Source: Elusimicrobiota bacterium
GTDB lineage: Bacteria > Elusimicrobiota > Elusimicrobia > UBA1565 > UBA9628
NCBI GenBank assembly: GCA_027452025.1
Contig: DAIDHI010000078.1
Location: forward strand, 1-51,220
Length of the DNA: 51,220 nt
Reading direction: 5' to 3'
Made by a program: the position numbers and the translations under genes. This document shows, piece after piece, positions 24,865 through 33,326 of the stretch (the first letter of the stretch is position 1; the number at the start of each line of letters is the position of its first letter). The notes below the pieces were generated by a model. The model was not told the origin of the DNA. It worked only from the letters and a program-made list of their open reading frames with translations, and ran no database searches.

Positions 24865-26811
24865 TTACCTTTGACAGCGCGGCGGCTCTTTCTTGTCCTC
24901 GCCCCGGGTGATTTCGCCCTCGGCCAGTCCCAGGATCATGTCGATGCGCTCGACGACGGCCTTGAGGCGGGAGTACGGAGGGACGTCCTTCTCGATCCAG
25001 ATCAGGGCAAAGCGGCCGTCCCTGGGATGGATGCCGGCGCGGCGCTCTGGCGGCATCGTCATCAGCCACCGCCGCGCCTGCCCCAGGAGGCGGCTGGCGC
25101 GGTGCCAGGCCAGGCCCCGCTCCGGGCCGAGCGGAGGCATCCCGCCGTTATTGAGATGCGGAACGGCCCAGGAGACGAGCTCCTCGGCCAAGCCGGGCTC
25201 GGCGGCGAGCACGGCGTTGGTTTTCTCGATCGCGCGCTGGGCTCGAAGCAGGGCGCGGACCTCCGGGCCGTAGGCGGCGAGCTGGTCTCGCATGGGCCCG
25301 TTGTAGAGGTCGAACTCCAAATAGCGCAGGAAGTGGTCGATGGCGGCCAGGTGGTCGCTTTTGAACTGCTTGTATTGGGCCAGGTTGGCCAGTTGATCTT
25401 GTTCCAATTTCCCGTTCACTCCTTTGTAGGCGTCGATGCCCAGCGCGATGGACAGCTCCCGGAACCGCTTGTAGCGGTCCAGACGGACCTCGTAGTCGTT
25501 GGTGCCGTCTTCGGATTCCCAGTAGAGATTGTGGAAGCGGTCCGGATGGACCTCCTTGACGCCCAACGCGCGCGGGTTGCTGGTGAGGTGGCTGTGCTCC
25601 TCGAGACTGGTGAAGGTCGCGCTGGCGTAGACCCGGTCAAGCGACTCGTGGTTGCGGCGCACGAACTCCAACGTCCGCTGGAAGTCCTCCTCGGTCTCTC
25701 CCGGGAAGCCGAACATGAAGTTGCCCGTGCACTTGATGCCGGCCGCGTGGGTGTCGGCGAGGACCTTCTCGGCGACGTCGATGCGGTACGGCTTGTTCAT
25801 CAGCGCCAGGACCCGCGGCGAGCCGCTCTCGATGCCGTAGATGATGTCCTGGCAGCCGGAGAGCTTCATCTTTTGGAGCACGTCCCGGGTCATCTCCGGC
25901 CGGATGATGCCGTTGATCTTCCAGCCGTAGGCCTTCTCCTTGCGCTCCTGGTGGAACTGATGGGACAGCTCGCTGAACTTGAGCAGGCTTTCCACGCTGC
26001 CGTTGGCCGTGATGTCGTAGAAGTCCACGTGACTCTTCCAGGGAAAGAGCTTTTTCTGGTGCGAGACTTCCGCGAACATACGCTCGCCGCTCATGTAGGT
26101 GTAGCCCGCCCAGAACTGCGTGCTGCTGCAGAAATGGCACTTCCAAACGCAGCCGCGGCTGCCGGCGAAGGGGATGCGGATGACGTCGGTGTAGGTTTCC
26201 AGCGGAAAGCCGGCGATGTCGGCGAACGGAACGCTGTCCAGGTCCTTGATGGCCGGCGCGGGGCCTCCGTCGCCTGCCTTGCAGACCACGCCCGCGATCG
26301 GTTTGAGGCCTCCGGCTTCGAGGGTCTTGAGCAGCTCGGGGAAGACGACGTCGCCGTGGCCGCGCACGATGGCGTCGATCTCCGGATGCTGAATCCACTC
26401 CTGCGCCACGTTGCCTTTGAAGAAGAATTGGCCGCCCCAGACGATGATTCGGCGAGGATCGGCCTTCCTGATCATCCGCGAGAGCTCGAGGCTGGCCCAA
26501 TGGGCTCCCAGGTAGACCGACAGGCCGATGACGCGCGCATCGCTGCGCAGAAGCCTCTCGATCTGATCCTCAATGATGAGACTGTTGTCCCGAAAGAACT
26601 GCCGCACGATCTCGGGGTTGTTCCAGAAGTGGAACTGCTCCCAGAGCCACATGCTCTCGTATTTTGGCAGCCGATTCTTCCAAAGGACGATGTTCAAGTC
26701 CAGGACGGACACCTCGTGGCCCGCCGCCTTGGCGCAGCCGGCGATCTGCGCCAGACCCAGGGGCGGGTCGATGGTCCACCAGACCGGCGCCTGCACGAGC
26801 GCGATTTTCAT
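24865..26811 (-). CDS. Large B12-binding-domain radical SAM protein
   Basis: This is a 648-residue protein and the longest enzyme of the set. The N-terminal domain is MKIALVQAPVWWTIDPPLGL with HEVSVLDLNIVLW (D-L-N where a DxH His ligand might be), IIVWGGQFFFKGN and IDAIVRGHGD. The radical SAM core has GCVWKCHFC, VDFYDITANGSVESL, IIYGIESGSPRVL and FMFGFPGETEEDF. LYWESEDGTNDYEVRLDRY is the block shared with 30883 and 21110. A helical C-terminal extension of ~180 residues (DHLAAIDHFLRYLEF... RLLGQARRWLMTMPPERR) is not found in the paralogues and may bind the substrate or a partner. The ATG at 26811 is coupled by ATGA. Role: cobalamin-dependent radical chemistry on an unknown substrate. Confidence 0.88.
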   Translation of the reverse strand: MKIALVQAPVWWTIDPPLGLAQIAGCAKAAGHEVSVLDLNIVLWKNRLPKYESMWLWEQFHFWNNPEIVRQFFRDNSLIIEDQIERLLRSDARVIGLSVYLGAHWASLELSRMIRKADPRRIIVWGGQFFFKGNVAQEWIQHPEIDAIVRGHGDVVFPELLKTLEAGGLKPIAGVVCKAGDGGPAPAIKDLDSVPFADIAGFPLETYTDVIRIPFAGSRGCVWKCHFCSSTQFWAGYTYMSGERMFAEVSHQKKLFPWKSHVDFYDITANGSVESLLKFSELSHQFHQERKEKAYGWKINGIIRPEMTRDVLQKMKLSGCQDIIYGIESGSPRVLALMNKPYRIDVAEKVLADTHAAGIKCTGNFMFGFPGETEEDFQRTLEFVRRNHESLDRVYASATFTSLEEHSHLTSNPRALGVKEVHPDRFHNLYWESEDGTNDYEVRLDRYKRFRELSIALGIDAYKGVNGKLEQDQLANLAQYKQFKSDHLAAIDHFLRYLEFDLYNGPMRDQLAAYGPEVRALLRAQRAIEKTNAVLAAEPGLAEELVSWAVPHLNNGGMPPLGPERGLAWHRASRLLGQARRWLMTMPPERRAGIHPRDGRFALIWIEKDVPPYSRLKAVVERIDMILGLAEGEITRGEDKKEPPRCQR

Positions 26812-27743
26812 GCCTTGGCTTGAGCCGCGGGGTATTCGTTGCGCTTGAGCAGCGCCTCTTTCTCCTCGTCTTCCCAGGCGGCCTGGAACTCCTTGGATTT
26901 GCAGTAGTCGACGGTGCAGGCTTGCCCTTTCTCGAAGAGCTTGAAATCCTCGTCGAAGAGGCTGCCGATGGACAGCTCCTCATGGCAGAGCTGGCCGCAG
27001 CGGTAGACTTTGCCGTCGGCCTGCACCACGGCGTAGCGCTGCCCGGCGCCGCAGACCTTGCCCTTGATCGCCAACGGATCGAGATTGACGGTCTCGGGGC
27101 CGGTCTCGTAGCCGATGACCTCCTTGATCCAGCGCTTCTCCTCGTCGGTATAGGCGAAGGGATAATCCTTGTCCTTGTAGCGGCCCCAGAAGATCGCCAT
27201 GTTCATGTAGACGCCGGCGTCCATGAACCGCTTCTTGAACTCGCCCATCTGCGGCATCTGCGGGGGATAGGCCAGGTAGCAGACGTTGGCGGTGAACTTG
27301 TGCTCGCGCAGCTTCAGCACGTTCTTGAGGAAGACGTCGAAGTCGCCCTGCAGCGGGTGGAACGTGCAGTCGATCTCCGCCGCCTTGGGGTCTATCTTCT
27401 CCGCGAACTCGGCGACGGCCTCGGTCTCGGAGCAATTGCTCGTGATCTGAGTGTCGTGCCACTGCGTCAGCCGGAAAATAATCTCGCTGAACCTCGGATA
27501 GGTGAAGGGCTCTCCGGCGGTGATGCGCAGCTGGCAGCGGCCGTACTTCTCGTGCATGCGCCGCCAGACGTCCGCCCACTGCTCCGGGGTCTTGTAGTTG
27601 TTCTTCCAAGCCAGCTCCGTCCACCCGGTGGTGGTATACCAGCAGTAGGGACAGCGGAAGTTGCAGCTGTAGTGCATGTCCCAGGCGATGACGACCCGGC
27701 GCTTGGGCAGCAGCGACGTCATGTTCAGCTCTTGGTCAGGCAT
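26808..27743 (-). CDS. Short radical SAM protein with C-terminal auxiliary-cluster Cys
   Basis: This is a 311-residue protein. VVIAWDMHYSCNFRCPYC gives the CxxxCxxC site at residues ~27-34. YGRCQLRITAGEPFTYPRF (A-G-E-P for G-G-E-P) and AEIDCTFHPLQGDFD follow. The tail VCGAGQRYAVVQADGKVYRC is followed by GQLC and then C-x4-C (ACTVDYC). The tail helices are Glu/Lys-rich. The three short paralogues (20281, 22869, 26808) share everything from W-x3-(Y/W)-x-C to C-x-AG and differ mainly in the last 30 residues. The start at 27743 overlaps the previous gene by 8 bases; ATG 27722 (MTSLLPKRR) is possible. It is followed directly, through ATGA, by the large B12-type enzyme. Confidence 0.87.
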   Translation of the reverse strand: MPDQELNMTSLLPKRRVVIAWDMHYSCNFRCPYCWYTTTGWTELAWKNNYKTPEQWADVWRRMHEKYGRCQLRITAGEPFTYPRFSEIIFRLTQWHDTQITSNCSETEAVAEFAEKIDPKAAEIDCTFHPLQGDFDVFLKNVLKLREHKFTANVCYLAYPPQMPQMGEFKKRFMDAGVYMNMAIFWGRYKDKDYPFAYTDEEKRWIKEVIGYETGPETVNLDPLAIKGKVCGAGQRYAVVQADGKVYRCGQLCHEELSIGSLFDEDFKLFEKGQACTVDYCKSKEFQAAWEDEEKEALLKRNEYPAAQAKA

Positions 27744-29013
27744 GGGAGGCGGCCTCCGGGAAGCGGAAATTGGCGTAGCCGATGGCGGTGCAGCGCTCGC
27801 AAACGTGGTCGGATTGCGGCAGCGTCCCCGTCTGCCCGCGCGAATAGCGCCGCACGTGGCGGCGCGCGCGGCGGTAGGGCCGGGCGTTCCAAAGCGGCAG
27901 CAAGCCCCCCCCGAAGACGTTGCCGAAATCGTCGGCCTCGTCCTCGACGCTGCAGCAGGGCGAGACCGAGCCGTTCGGATTGACGGCCACGCCCGCCCAA
28001 GGCCACTTGCACAAAGGCTTGGCCGAGACCGAGTAGGGCGAGGCGACCGGCGCCGCCGGCGCGGGGCCCCGCAGCGAACCCCAGGCGCGCGCCCACAAGG
28101 AGACCTCGCGCGCGCGGATCAGATAGGATGCCCGGCGCAGGTCGGACTCCCGGAAGCGGCGGGCTCGAAATGACAAAATCGGGGCGTTGTCCTGGAGCTT
28201 GACGACGGAGCGCGGCGAGGCCTCCTCGTCGGCCTGCGGCGGCGCGTAAAGGCGGTATTCCGGAGCGCGCGCGAGCCACGCGCCCAGCACGGGCGCCTCG
28301 TTGGGCATGAAGGGCGCCACGAAGTGGATCTCGTCGAAGCCGATCTCCCGGGACAGCCGCCGGGCCGCGTCCCTCTCTTCCTCGTTGTGCTTGAACACCA
28401 GGAACTGCCAGATGAGCCGCGGCCCTCCCCCGCGCTCGCGCCGCAGCCGGACCAGCGCGCGGGCGTTGTCGAGGACCTTGGAGAGCTCGCCGCCGATGCG
28501 GTACTGTTCGTAGGCGGCCTGCGAGGCGCCGTCGATGGACACGCTCAGGATGTCGAGCCCGGATTCGACGAGCCCCTTCGCCATCTCCCCGGAAAGGTCG
28601 TTGAGGTTGCAGTCGAGCTGGACCTCGATGCCGTGGGCCTTGGCGCAAGAAATCATCTCGGGGACATCTTTGTTCAAAAGCGGCTCGCCCCAGTTCATGA
28701 GATCCAGGTGGACGGCGCACGGGCCCACGCGATCGAGCAGGCGCTTGAAGTGCTCGAGGTTCATCGAGGCCTTGCTGCGCACGCCGCGGCCCGCGCCCGT
28801 AGGGCAGAAGGGGCATTGGAGCTGGCAAAAGTTGGTGGGATCGACGGTCAGCCAGTACGGCCGGCCGAGAGACAGCGAGTGGCCGCGCGCCAGCTGGAAC
28901 TCCACGAGGGCGTAGTTGAGCGCCTTGCGGACTTGGCCGCGCGACCACAGGCGCCGCGCGAGCGCCCAGTCCCCGTGCGGGCACAGCGCCTCGAAGAGCC
29001 GGCGGGCGTTCAG
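27736..29013 (-). CDS. Radical SAM/SPASM protein, probable CTG start
   Basis: TVDPTNFCQLQCPFCPTG is the classical PTN-x-C-x3-C-x2-C radical SAM opening of SPASM enzymes. LDLMNWGEPLLNKD is the G-E-P motif, ILSVSIDGASQAAY follows, and the SPASM tail is PLCKWPWAGVAVNPNGSVSPC then C-S-V-E-D...FGN. The end is HVCERCTAIGYANF. Family members normally have ~30-40 residues before this core. Here that stretch (ARRLFEALCPHGDWALARRL...VRKALNYALVEF) is present and open, but its only close start is CTG at 29013. That CTG forms CTGA with the stop of the beta-helix gene, exactly where ATG, GTG or TTG lies at the other junctions. The nearest standard start is GTG 28905, which would lose this region. From CTG the product is 425 residues. 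Confidence 0.82.
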   Translation of the reverse strand: MNARRLFEALCPHGDWALARRLWSRGQVRKALNYALVEFQLARGHSLSLGRPYWLTVDPTNFCQLQCPFCPTGAGRGVRSKASMNLEHFKRLLDRVGPCAVHLDLMNWGEPLLNKDVPEMISCAKAHGIEVQLDCNLNDLSGEMAKGLVESGLDILSVSIDGASQAAYEQYRIGGELSKVLDNARALVRLRRERGGGPRLIWQFLVFKHNEEERDAARRLSREIGFDEIHFVAPFMPNEAPVLGAWLARAPEYRLYAPPQADEEASPRSVVKLQDNAPILSFRARRFRESDLRRASYLIRAREVSLWARAWGSLRGPAPAAPVASPYSVSAKPLCKWPWAGVAVNPNGSVSPCCSVEDEADDFGNVFGGGLLPLWNARPYRRARRHVRRYSRGQTGTLPQSDHVCERCTAIGYANFRFPEAASHA

Positions 29014-29696
29014 CGCAGCGATGAGGCCCCCTCGACGACGGCTCCGTCGACCGTCACGCGGGAGCGCTCGTAGGCTCCGGCGCGGAAATTGGAGCACTCC
29101 TCGAAGCTGCAGCGCTCGGCCTCGATGAGCGACCACTGCTGCGCCCACGCGCCCTCCGACAGGCGGGACAGGCGGCAGGCCTCGAGGCGCGCGAAAGCGC
29201 CTTCCCGGCACAGGACGGCCGAGCCGCAGTCGTGAAAATGCGTCTGGCGCGCGTAGACGCGCGACAAGCCCCAGCCGAGGATCCCCATGCGCGCGCCGAA
29301 GATCTCGCCGCCGGAAAGCTTGAGGACGGAGTCGTCGAAGGCCTGGACGGCGTGCTCGGCGGCTCCGCCGACCGAGCAGCCCCGCAGCTGAGCCGTAGCG
29401 GCCTCAAGAAGCGTGATGCCGCCCCACGCGCCTTCGCCCCCCACGAGGCTTGCCCCCGCGGCCTCCAGCCGCCCCAACACGACGATGTCGCAAAGCTCTC
29501 GGCGCGTGGCTTCGATCGGATAGCCTTGCGGCGCGGCGCGAAACACCGAGCAGGACCATTCGGGCTTGGGCGCGAAGGACAGGGCGCAGCCGTCGGAAAG
29601 GCGAAGGGTCCGGCCCTCGGGCACGACGACGTCGCCGGTCAGGCGGACCCGGCCGGACCAGACGGCGTCCCGGCTCAGCTCGCCTCGGAATTCCAT
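29010..29696 (-). CDS. Right-handed parallel beta-helix protein without signal peptide
   Basis: This is a 228-residue protein from ATG 29696, overlapping the previous gene by 22 bases. Its N-terminal strand block AVWSGRVRLTGDVVVPEGRT matches that of the protein at 32538 (VWEGTARLEGERVIPEGAV). Repeated coils of about 20-24 residues follow (LGRLEAAGASLVGGEGAWGG, LKLSGGEIFGARMGILGWG, LARLEACRLSRLSE), as in pectate-lyase-like beta-helices. No catalytic acidic cluster is obvious, and Cys residues are scattered along the turns. Most such proteins are secreted, but neither copy in this operon has an export signal, so they probably stay in the cytoplasm beside the radical SAM enzymes. They may be a scaffold, an adaptor or a substrate. 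Confidence 0.72.
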   Translation of the reverse strand: MEFRGELSRDAVWSGRVRLTGDVVVPEGRTLRLSDGCALSFAPKPEWSCSVFRAAPQGYPIEATRRELCDIVVLGRLEAAGASLVGGEGAWGGITLLEAATAQLRGCSVGGAAEHAVQAFDDSVLKLSGGEIFGARMGILGWGLSRVYARQTHFHDCGSAVLCREGAFARLEACRLSRLSEGAWAQQWSLIEAERCSFEECSNFRAGAYERSRVTVDGAVVEGASSLR

Positions 29697-30883
29697 AGCC
29701 TTTCCACGTCGTCCGGCCTGAAATAGGGCCCCGCGTCGAGGCCGCGCTTGAGGATCTCCTTGAGCATCACCGCCTGCTGGCGCGGGCGGTTGGTCAGGTG
29801 GGTGTAGACGTTGTTGACGTTGTAGCCGCGATAGCGCAGGCAGGCGCCGCACCAGGGATGGGGCTTGCCCGAGGCCATGCCCTCGCGCAGCCCGCGGTAG
29901 AAGGCGCCGTTCCAGATGTCGTCTAGCTCCTGCCCCTGCTTCAAGTTGCCGACGTGCTCGCCCCACATGCAGCAGGGAAGGACCGAGCCCTGCAGCTCGA
30001 CGTAGACGTGCTGCCAGGGATCGTAGCAGAGGTCGCTGCCCGCGGGGGCCGGAGCCTCTTCCTTATTGAACAGCGGCGGCAGGCTGTAGCTGAAGGCTTT
30101 CGGCCTCGGCAGGGCGAAGGCGCCCTTTTCGAGGAGCTCGGCGACGCGCTGCGCCTCGCGCACGAAGCCGTTGGCGCGCTCCTGCTCGAAAAAGCACGAC
30201 AGCTCGATGTGCTCGGGCGCGAACATGGTCATGTAGGAGCAGCGCACCGACTGCGCCCGCAGCTTCCAGGCGAACTTCAGGAAATCGGGCAGGTCGTGGA
30301 TGTTCTTGGTGTTGAGGACGTTGACGAGCTCGATGTGGACGCGCTGGCCGAGGTCTTTCTCGTCGCGCAGGTCGGCGAGCTTGACCAGGTTGCCTACGAC
30401 CTCGTCGAACTGCCCCTCAAGCCGCGTCTGCTGCTCGTGCAGCTCGGCGTAAGAGGCGTGGACCGAGGCCTGGATGACGTACTTGCCCTTGAGGATGCGC
30501 GAGGTAACAGAGGGCCGCAGCGGCGTGGCGTTGGTCGTGAAGATCTTCCACGTCTCCGGCAGGGTCTCATTGATGTAGTCGAGGAACTCCTCGATGCCGG
30601 GCACCCACAGGATCTCGCCAAAGCCCGTGAAGGTGACCTTCTCGGCGTTTTTGATGTAGCGGCCCATGCGGGCCTCGAAGAAGTCCTTGTAGATCTGGAG
30701 GCTGAAGCGGTCGTAGCGGCCTTCCAGGCAGAAGATGCACTTGGCGTTGCAGGAATTGTGGGTGCCCAGGGTGACCAGGCGCGGCGTCGATTCGAGCGCG
30801 GTCTTGCGCTGCTCGAATTCGGCGTTGTTGAGGCGAACGTTCTCTTCCCGAGTTGTCGGGCCCGTGCCTACGGCTGTGTCCAT
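29675..30883 (-). CDS. Radical SAM protein with SPASM-like C-terminal domain (paralogue of 23714-24859)
   Basis: This is a 402-residue protein from ATG 30883, which shares one base with the upstream TGA (TGATG). The leader ENVRLNNAEFEQRKTALEST matches the 23714 paralogue. The site is THNSCNAKCIFC, then KVTFTGFGEILWVPG (G-F-G-E for G-G-E) and YVIQASVHASYAELHE. The SPASM-like tail has DLCYDPWQHVYVELQGSVLPCC, then ELDDIWNGAFYRGLREGM, CGACLRYRGYNVNNV. Extra Cys (CCMWG) suggest a full auxiliary cluster. It lies between a B12-type enzyme upstream and a beta-helix protein downstream. The same pairing (B12-type then this type) recurs at 24865/23714, so the two proteins probably work as a unit. Confidence 0.87.
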   Translation of the reverse strand: MDTAVGTGPTTREENVRLNNAEFEQRKTALESTPRLVTLGTHNSCNAKCIFCLEGRYDRFSLQIYKDFFEARMGRYIKNAEKVTFTGFGEILWVPGIEEFLDYINETLPETWKIFTTNATPLRPSVTSRILKGKYVIQASVHASYAELHEQQTRLEGQFDEVVGNLVKLADLRDEKDLGQRVHIELVNVLNTKNIHDLPDFLKFAWKLRAQSVRCSYMTMFAPEHIELSCFFEQERANGFVREAQRVAELLEKGAFALPRPKAFSYSLPPLFNKEEAPAPAGSDLCYDPWQHVYVELQGSVLPCCMWGEHVGNLKQGQELDDIWNGAFYRGLREGMASGKPHPWCGACLRYRGYNVNNVYTHLTNRPRQQAVMLKEILKRGLDAGPYFRPDDVERLWNSEAS

Positions 30884-32541
30884 CAATCCCCCCGGCTCCG
30901 GCTGACAGGATAACAGGAATCGCCTGTCTTCACAACGGAAACTTGAGCTTGCCGCCAAGCGGCCGCCTTCTGCGGCCGTCCCAACGCGCCGTAGCACTCG
31001 GCCAAGCGAGCGCGCACGTCGGCGTTGTCGCGCTCGAGGCGGATGGAGCGGCGATAGCAGGCCACCGCCCGCGGGTAAGCCGCGATATGGTAGTAATAGT
31101 CGCCCAGCAGGCGCCACTTGTCGGGCTTGCGCGAAAGCACGCCCGAGGTCTCGGGCAGGTTCAACTGCAGGGCGAGGCGGCAGAACTCCTCGTAGCGGCG
31201 CATGCGCTCGGCGTAATCGTTGGCGCCGCCGTTGGAGCTCCAATAGAGGTGGTGCTCGCGTCCGGCGACGCCGAAACGGTCGGGCTGCTGGTAGAGCCGG
31301 GTATTCTGCTCGACGGTGCAAAACGACTGGCTGGCCAGCACGCTGTCGATGGAGGGCCGCACGCGCACCAGCAGCCGCAAGGTTTCCTCGAAGTCCTCGC
31401 GGGTCTCCGTCGGCATGCCCACCATGATGTTGATCTGGGAGGCGATGCCCGCTTCCCGCGTCGCCCGCAGCGTCTTCTCGGCGTTGGCGTTGGTGAACTT
31501 CTTGTTGATGCGCCAGCGCAAGGCCTCGGAACCGCTTTCGATGCCGTAGCCCAGCCACGTGCAGCCCGCGGCCGCCATTTTGCCGAGCATCTTGCGGTCC
31601 ATCCCGGGCTGGACGATGGCCTGGCCCTGCCAGGTGAACTTGAGGCCGCTCTCGAGGACCAGATCGCAAAAGCGCGACAGCTCCCGCAAGTTGCCGTTGA
31701 CGAGCAGCCCCGTGAAGTAGAACTTATTGGCGCTCGGAAAGACCGTCATCTGATGGCGGATCTCCTCGAAGATGCGCCGGCCGCTGCGCGAGCGAAAGCG
31801 GCCCCAGTGCTGCCACTCCGTGCAGAAGGCGCAGCGGCGCACGCAGCTGCGGCCGTCGAGGACATCGAGCCGGTCGCAGTCGAGGTAACTGCGCGCCTCG
31901 AAGTCCTCCCGAAAGTCGGAGTAGTCCGGAAAGGGCATGGAGTCCATGTCCATGATGGGCGGCCGGTCGCCCGAGTCGACGATGCGCCCGTCCTGGGCGC
32001 GCAGGAGCAGCCCGGGCATCGGCTGCAGGGCTCCCGAACGCTCGAGCGCACGTAAAAGCCGCGTCAGCGTTTCCTCGCCCTCGCCGAGCACGACGGCGTC
32101 GACCCGCGGGTCGGCGGCGAAGGACAGCGCGGACTGCTCCCGCGAACACTGATAGCCGCCGAAAACGATCAGGCGGGACGGGTCCTCGCGCTTGATGCGC
32201 TCGGCCAAGGCGAGACTGGCCACGGTGGAGGTCGACTGGGTGGCAAAGCCGATGACGCGCGCCCCCGTCTCCAGCAGGCGGCGCACGTAGCCGTCGACCG
32301 CCGCGCGGTTGGCCTCGAAGAGGCGGTCCACCTCGTCTCGGCTTTCCCAAAACGAGTATTTGTCGGGGTCCCAGAGCGCGCGCCACTGCGGCGGGCTCGA
32401 CAGGTAGAGGCCGTTGTTCAAGTCGAAGCAGGCGACCGACAAGCCTTGATGGCGCAAATAGCCCGCCAGGCAGGCGATGGAGAAAGGCGGCCCCTCGCGG
32501 CCGCGGTAGCTGAAGGGCGCCTGGATCAGCGCGGTCTTCAC
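30883..32541 (-). CDS. B12-binding-domain radical SAM protein with C-terminal TPR repeats
   Basis: This is a 552-residue protein from GTG 32541, which overlaps the beta-helix stop (GTGA). The N-terminal domain has MKTALIQAPFSYRGRE, LSVACFDLNNGLY (D-L-N), LIVFGGYQCSRE and DAVVLGEGEETLTRLL. The radical SAM core has RSCVRRCAFC (CxxxCxxC), FYFTGLLVNGN, WLGYGIESGSEAL and IMVGMPTETREDF. LYWSSNGGANDYAERMRRY is the block shared with the 24865 and 21110 paralogues. The C-terminal ~70 residues form two TPR-like hairpins (GDYYYHIAAYPRAVACYRRS, ARLAECYGALGRPQKAAAWR), which suggests docking to a partner protein. The reaction is unknown, probably cobalamin-assisted methyl transfer. Confidence 0.88.
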   Translation of the reverse strand: MKTALIQAPFSYRGREGPPFSIACLAGYLRHQGLSVACFDLNNGLYLSSPPQWRALWDPDKYSFWESRDEVDRLFEANRAAVDGYVRRLLETGARVIGFATQSTSTVASLALAERIKREDPSRLIVFGGYQCSREQSALSFAADPRVDAVVLGEGEETLTRLLRALERSGALQPMPGLLLRAQDGRIVDSGDRPPIMDMDSMPFPDYSDFREDFEARSYLDCDRLDVLDGRSCVRRCAFCTEWQHWGRFRSRSGRRIFEEIRHQMTVFPSANKFYFTGLLVNGNLRELSRFCDLVLESGLKFTWQGQAIVQPGMDRKMLGKMAAAGCTWLGYGIESGSEALRWRINKKFTNANAEKTLRATREAGIASQINIMVGMPTETREDFEETLRLLVRVRPSIDSVLASQSFCTVEQNTRLYQQPDRFGVAGREHHLYWSSNGGANDYAERMRRYEEFCRLALQLNLPETSGVLSRKPDKWRLLGDYYYHIAAYPRAVACYRRSIRLERDNADVRARLAECYGALGRPQKAAAWRQAQVSVVKTGDSCYPVSRSRGD

Positions 32542-33326
32542 GCCGGCTCCTCCAAACGCGCGGCGACGCGGGCTTCGCCCAGGAGATCGATCTCCTGGCG
32601 ATTCTGCGTGAAATCGTTTCCGACGACGTTGAGCGCGGCGCGGTCGCGCGCGTGCACGCCCACTTGGTTTCGGCGGATGGCGTTGTCTCGCAAGTCGCCG
32701 TCGGCGCGGCCGGACAGGCTGACCGCCGTGTGGTTGCCGGCGAGCAGGCAGCGGCTGGCGCGCAGGCGGGCCTGATCCATCACGTTGACGCCGCAAAGCT
32801 CGTTGACGGAGAGCCGGGCTCCTCGGACGTCGGCTCGAGCCTGCTCGTGGAGGGTGATCGCCGTCTCGTTGAGGCTCATGGTGCCGCCGCGGACGTCGAC
32901 GCGGCTTCGCCCGGCCGCGAGCACCCCGACGTAGCGCGCCTCCAGGATCTCGCAGTCCTCGAGCGCCGCCCGGGCCTCGTCCTCGCAGCGCAAGCCGTTT
33001 CCGGAGCCCTTGAGGCGCGTGCCCAAGAGCTCCAGGCTCGAGCGGCCGCGGCAAAAGATCATCTCGTCCTGGGCGCCCGACAGGCGCGCTCCGCAAATCC
33101 GCGCGCTCGCGTTCTTTTGCAGGACGAGGCCGCCCCAGGGACCCTTCGGCAAGAACGAGACTTCCGCGCCGTCCGCGCCCTCGGCTTCCAGGCGTCCTTC
33201 GACGAGCAATCGCGCCCCGGGCTCGATTTCCACGCGGGTCCCGGGCCGCACGAGCAGGACGGCGCCCTCGGGGATCACCCGCTCTCCCTCCAGGCGCGCC
33301 GTTCCTTCCCAAACCTGCGCGCTCAC
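32538..33326 (-). CDS. Right-handed parallel beta-helix protein without signal peptide
   Basis: This is a 262-residue protein from GTG 33326 (GTGA with the previous stop). The N-terminal cap QVWEGTARLEGERVIPEGAV leads into ~10 coils of 22-24 residues (VEIEPGARLLVEGRLEAEGA, ARICGARLSGAQDEMIFCRG, SRVDVRGGTMSLNETAITLH, RADVRGARLSVNELCGVNVM, ADGDLRDNAIRRNQVGVHAR). Asn residues recur at one coil position, which fits an Asn ladder, and no obvious lyase or hydrolase residues are seen. The 29010 protein is a shorter, Cys-richer relative. Both sit next to SPASM-type enzymes (33323 and 27736/29675). The absence of a signal peptide and strict coupling to radical SAM genes are unusual for this fold. Confidence 0.75.
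   Translation of the reverse strand: MSAQVWEGTARLEGERVIPEGAVLLVRPGTRVEIEPGARLLVEGRLEAEGADGAEVSFLPKGPWGGLVLQKNASARICGARLSGAQDEMIFCRGRSSLELLGTRLKGSGNGLRCEDEARAALEDCEILEARYVGVLAAGRSRVDVRGGTMSLNETAITLHEQARADVRGARLSVNELCGVNVMDQARLRASRCLLAGNHTAVSLSGRADGDLRDNAIRRNQVGVHARDRAALNVVGNDFTQNRQEIDLLGEARVAARLEEPA

Noticed and set aside
24871-26823. 650-codon open frame on the plus strand opposite the large B12 radical SAM gene
   Set aside because: Antisense to a gene with clear motifs. In GC-rich DNA the opposite frame stays open by codon bias; the translation is low-complexity with no domain.
30883-33312. 809-residue version of the B12 radical SAM protein
   Set aside because: The extra N-terminus is a shadow of the beta-helix gene; the GTG at 32541 with GTGA overlap starts the family-like sequence MKTALIQAP.
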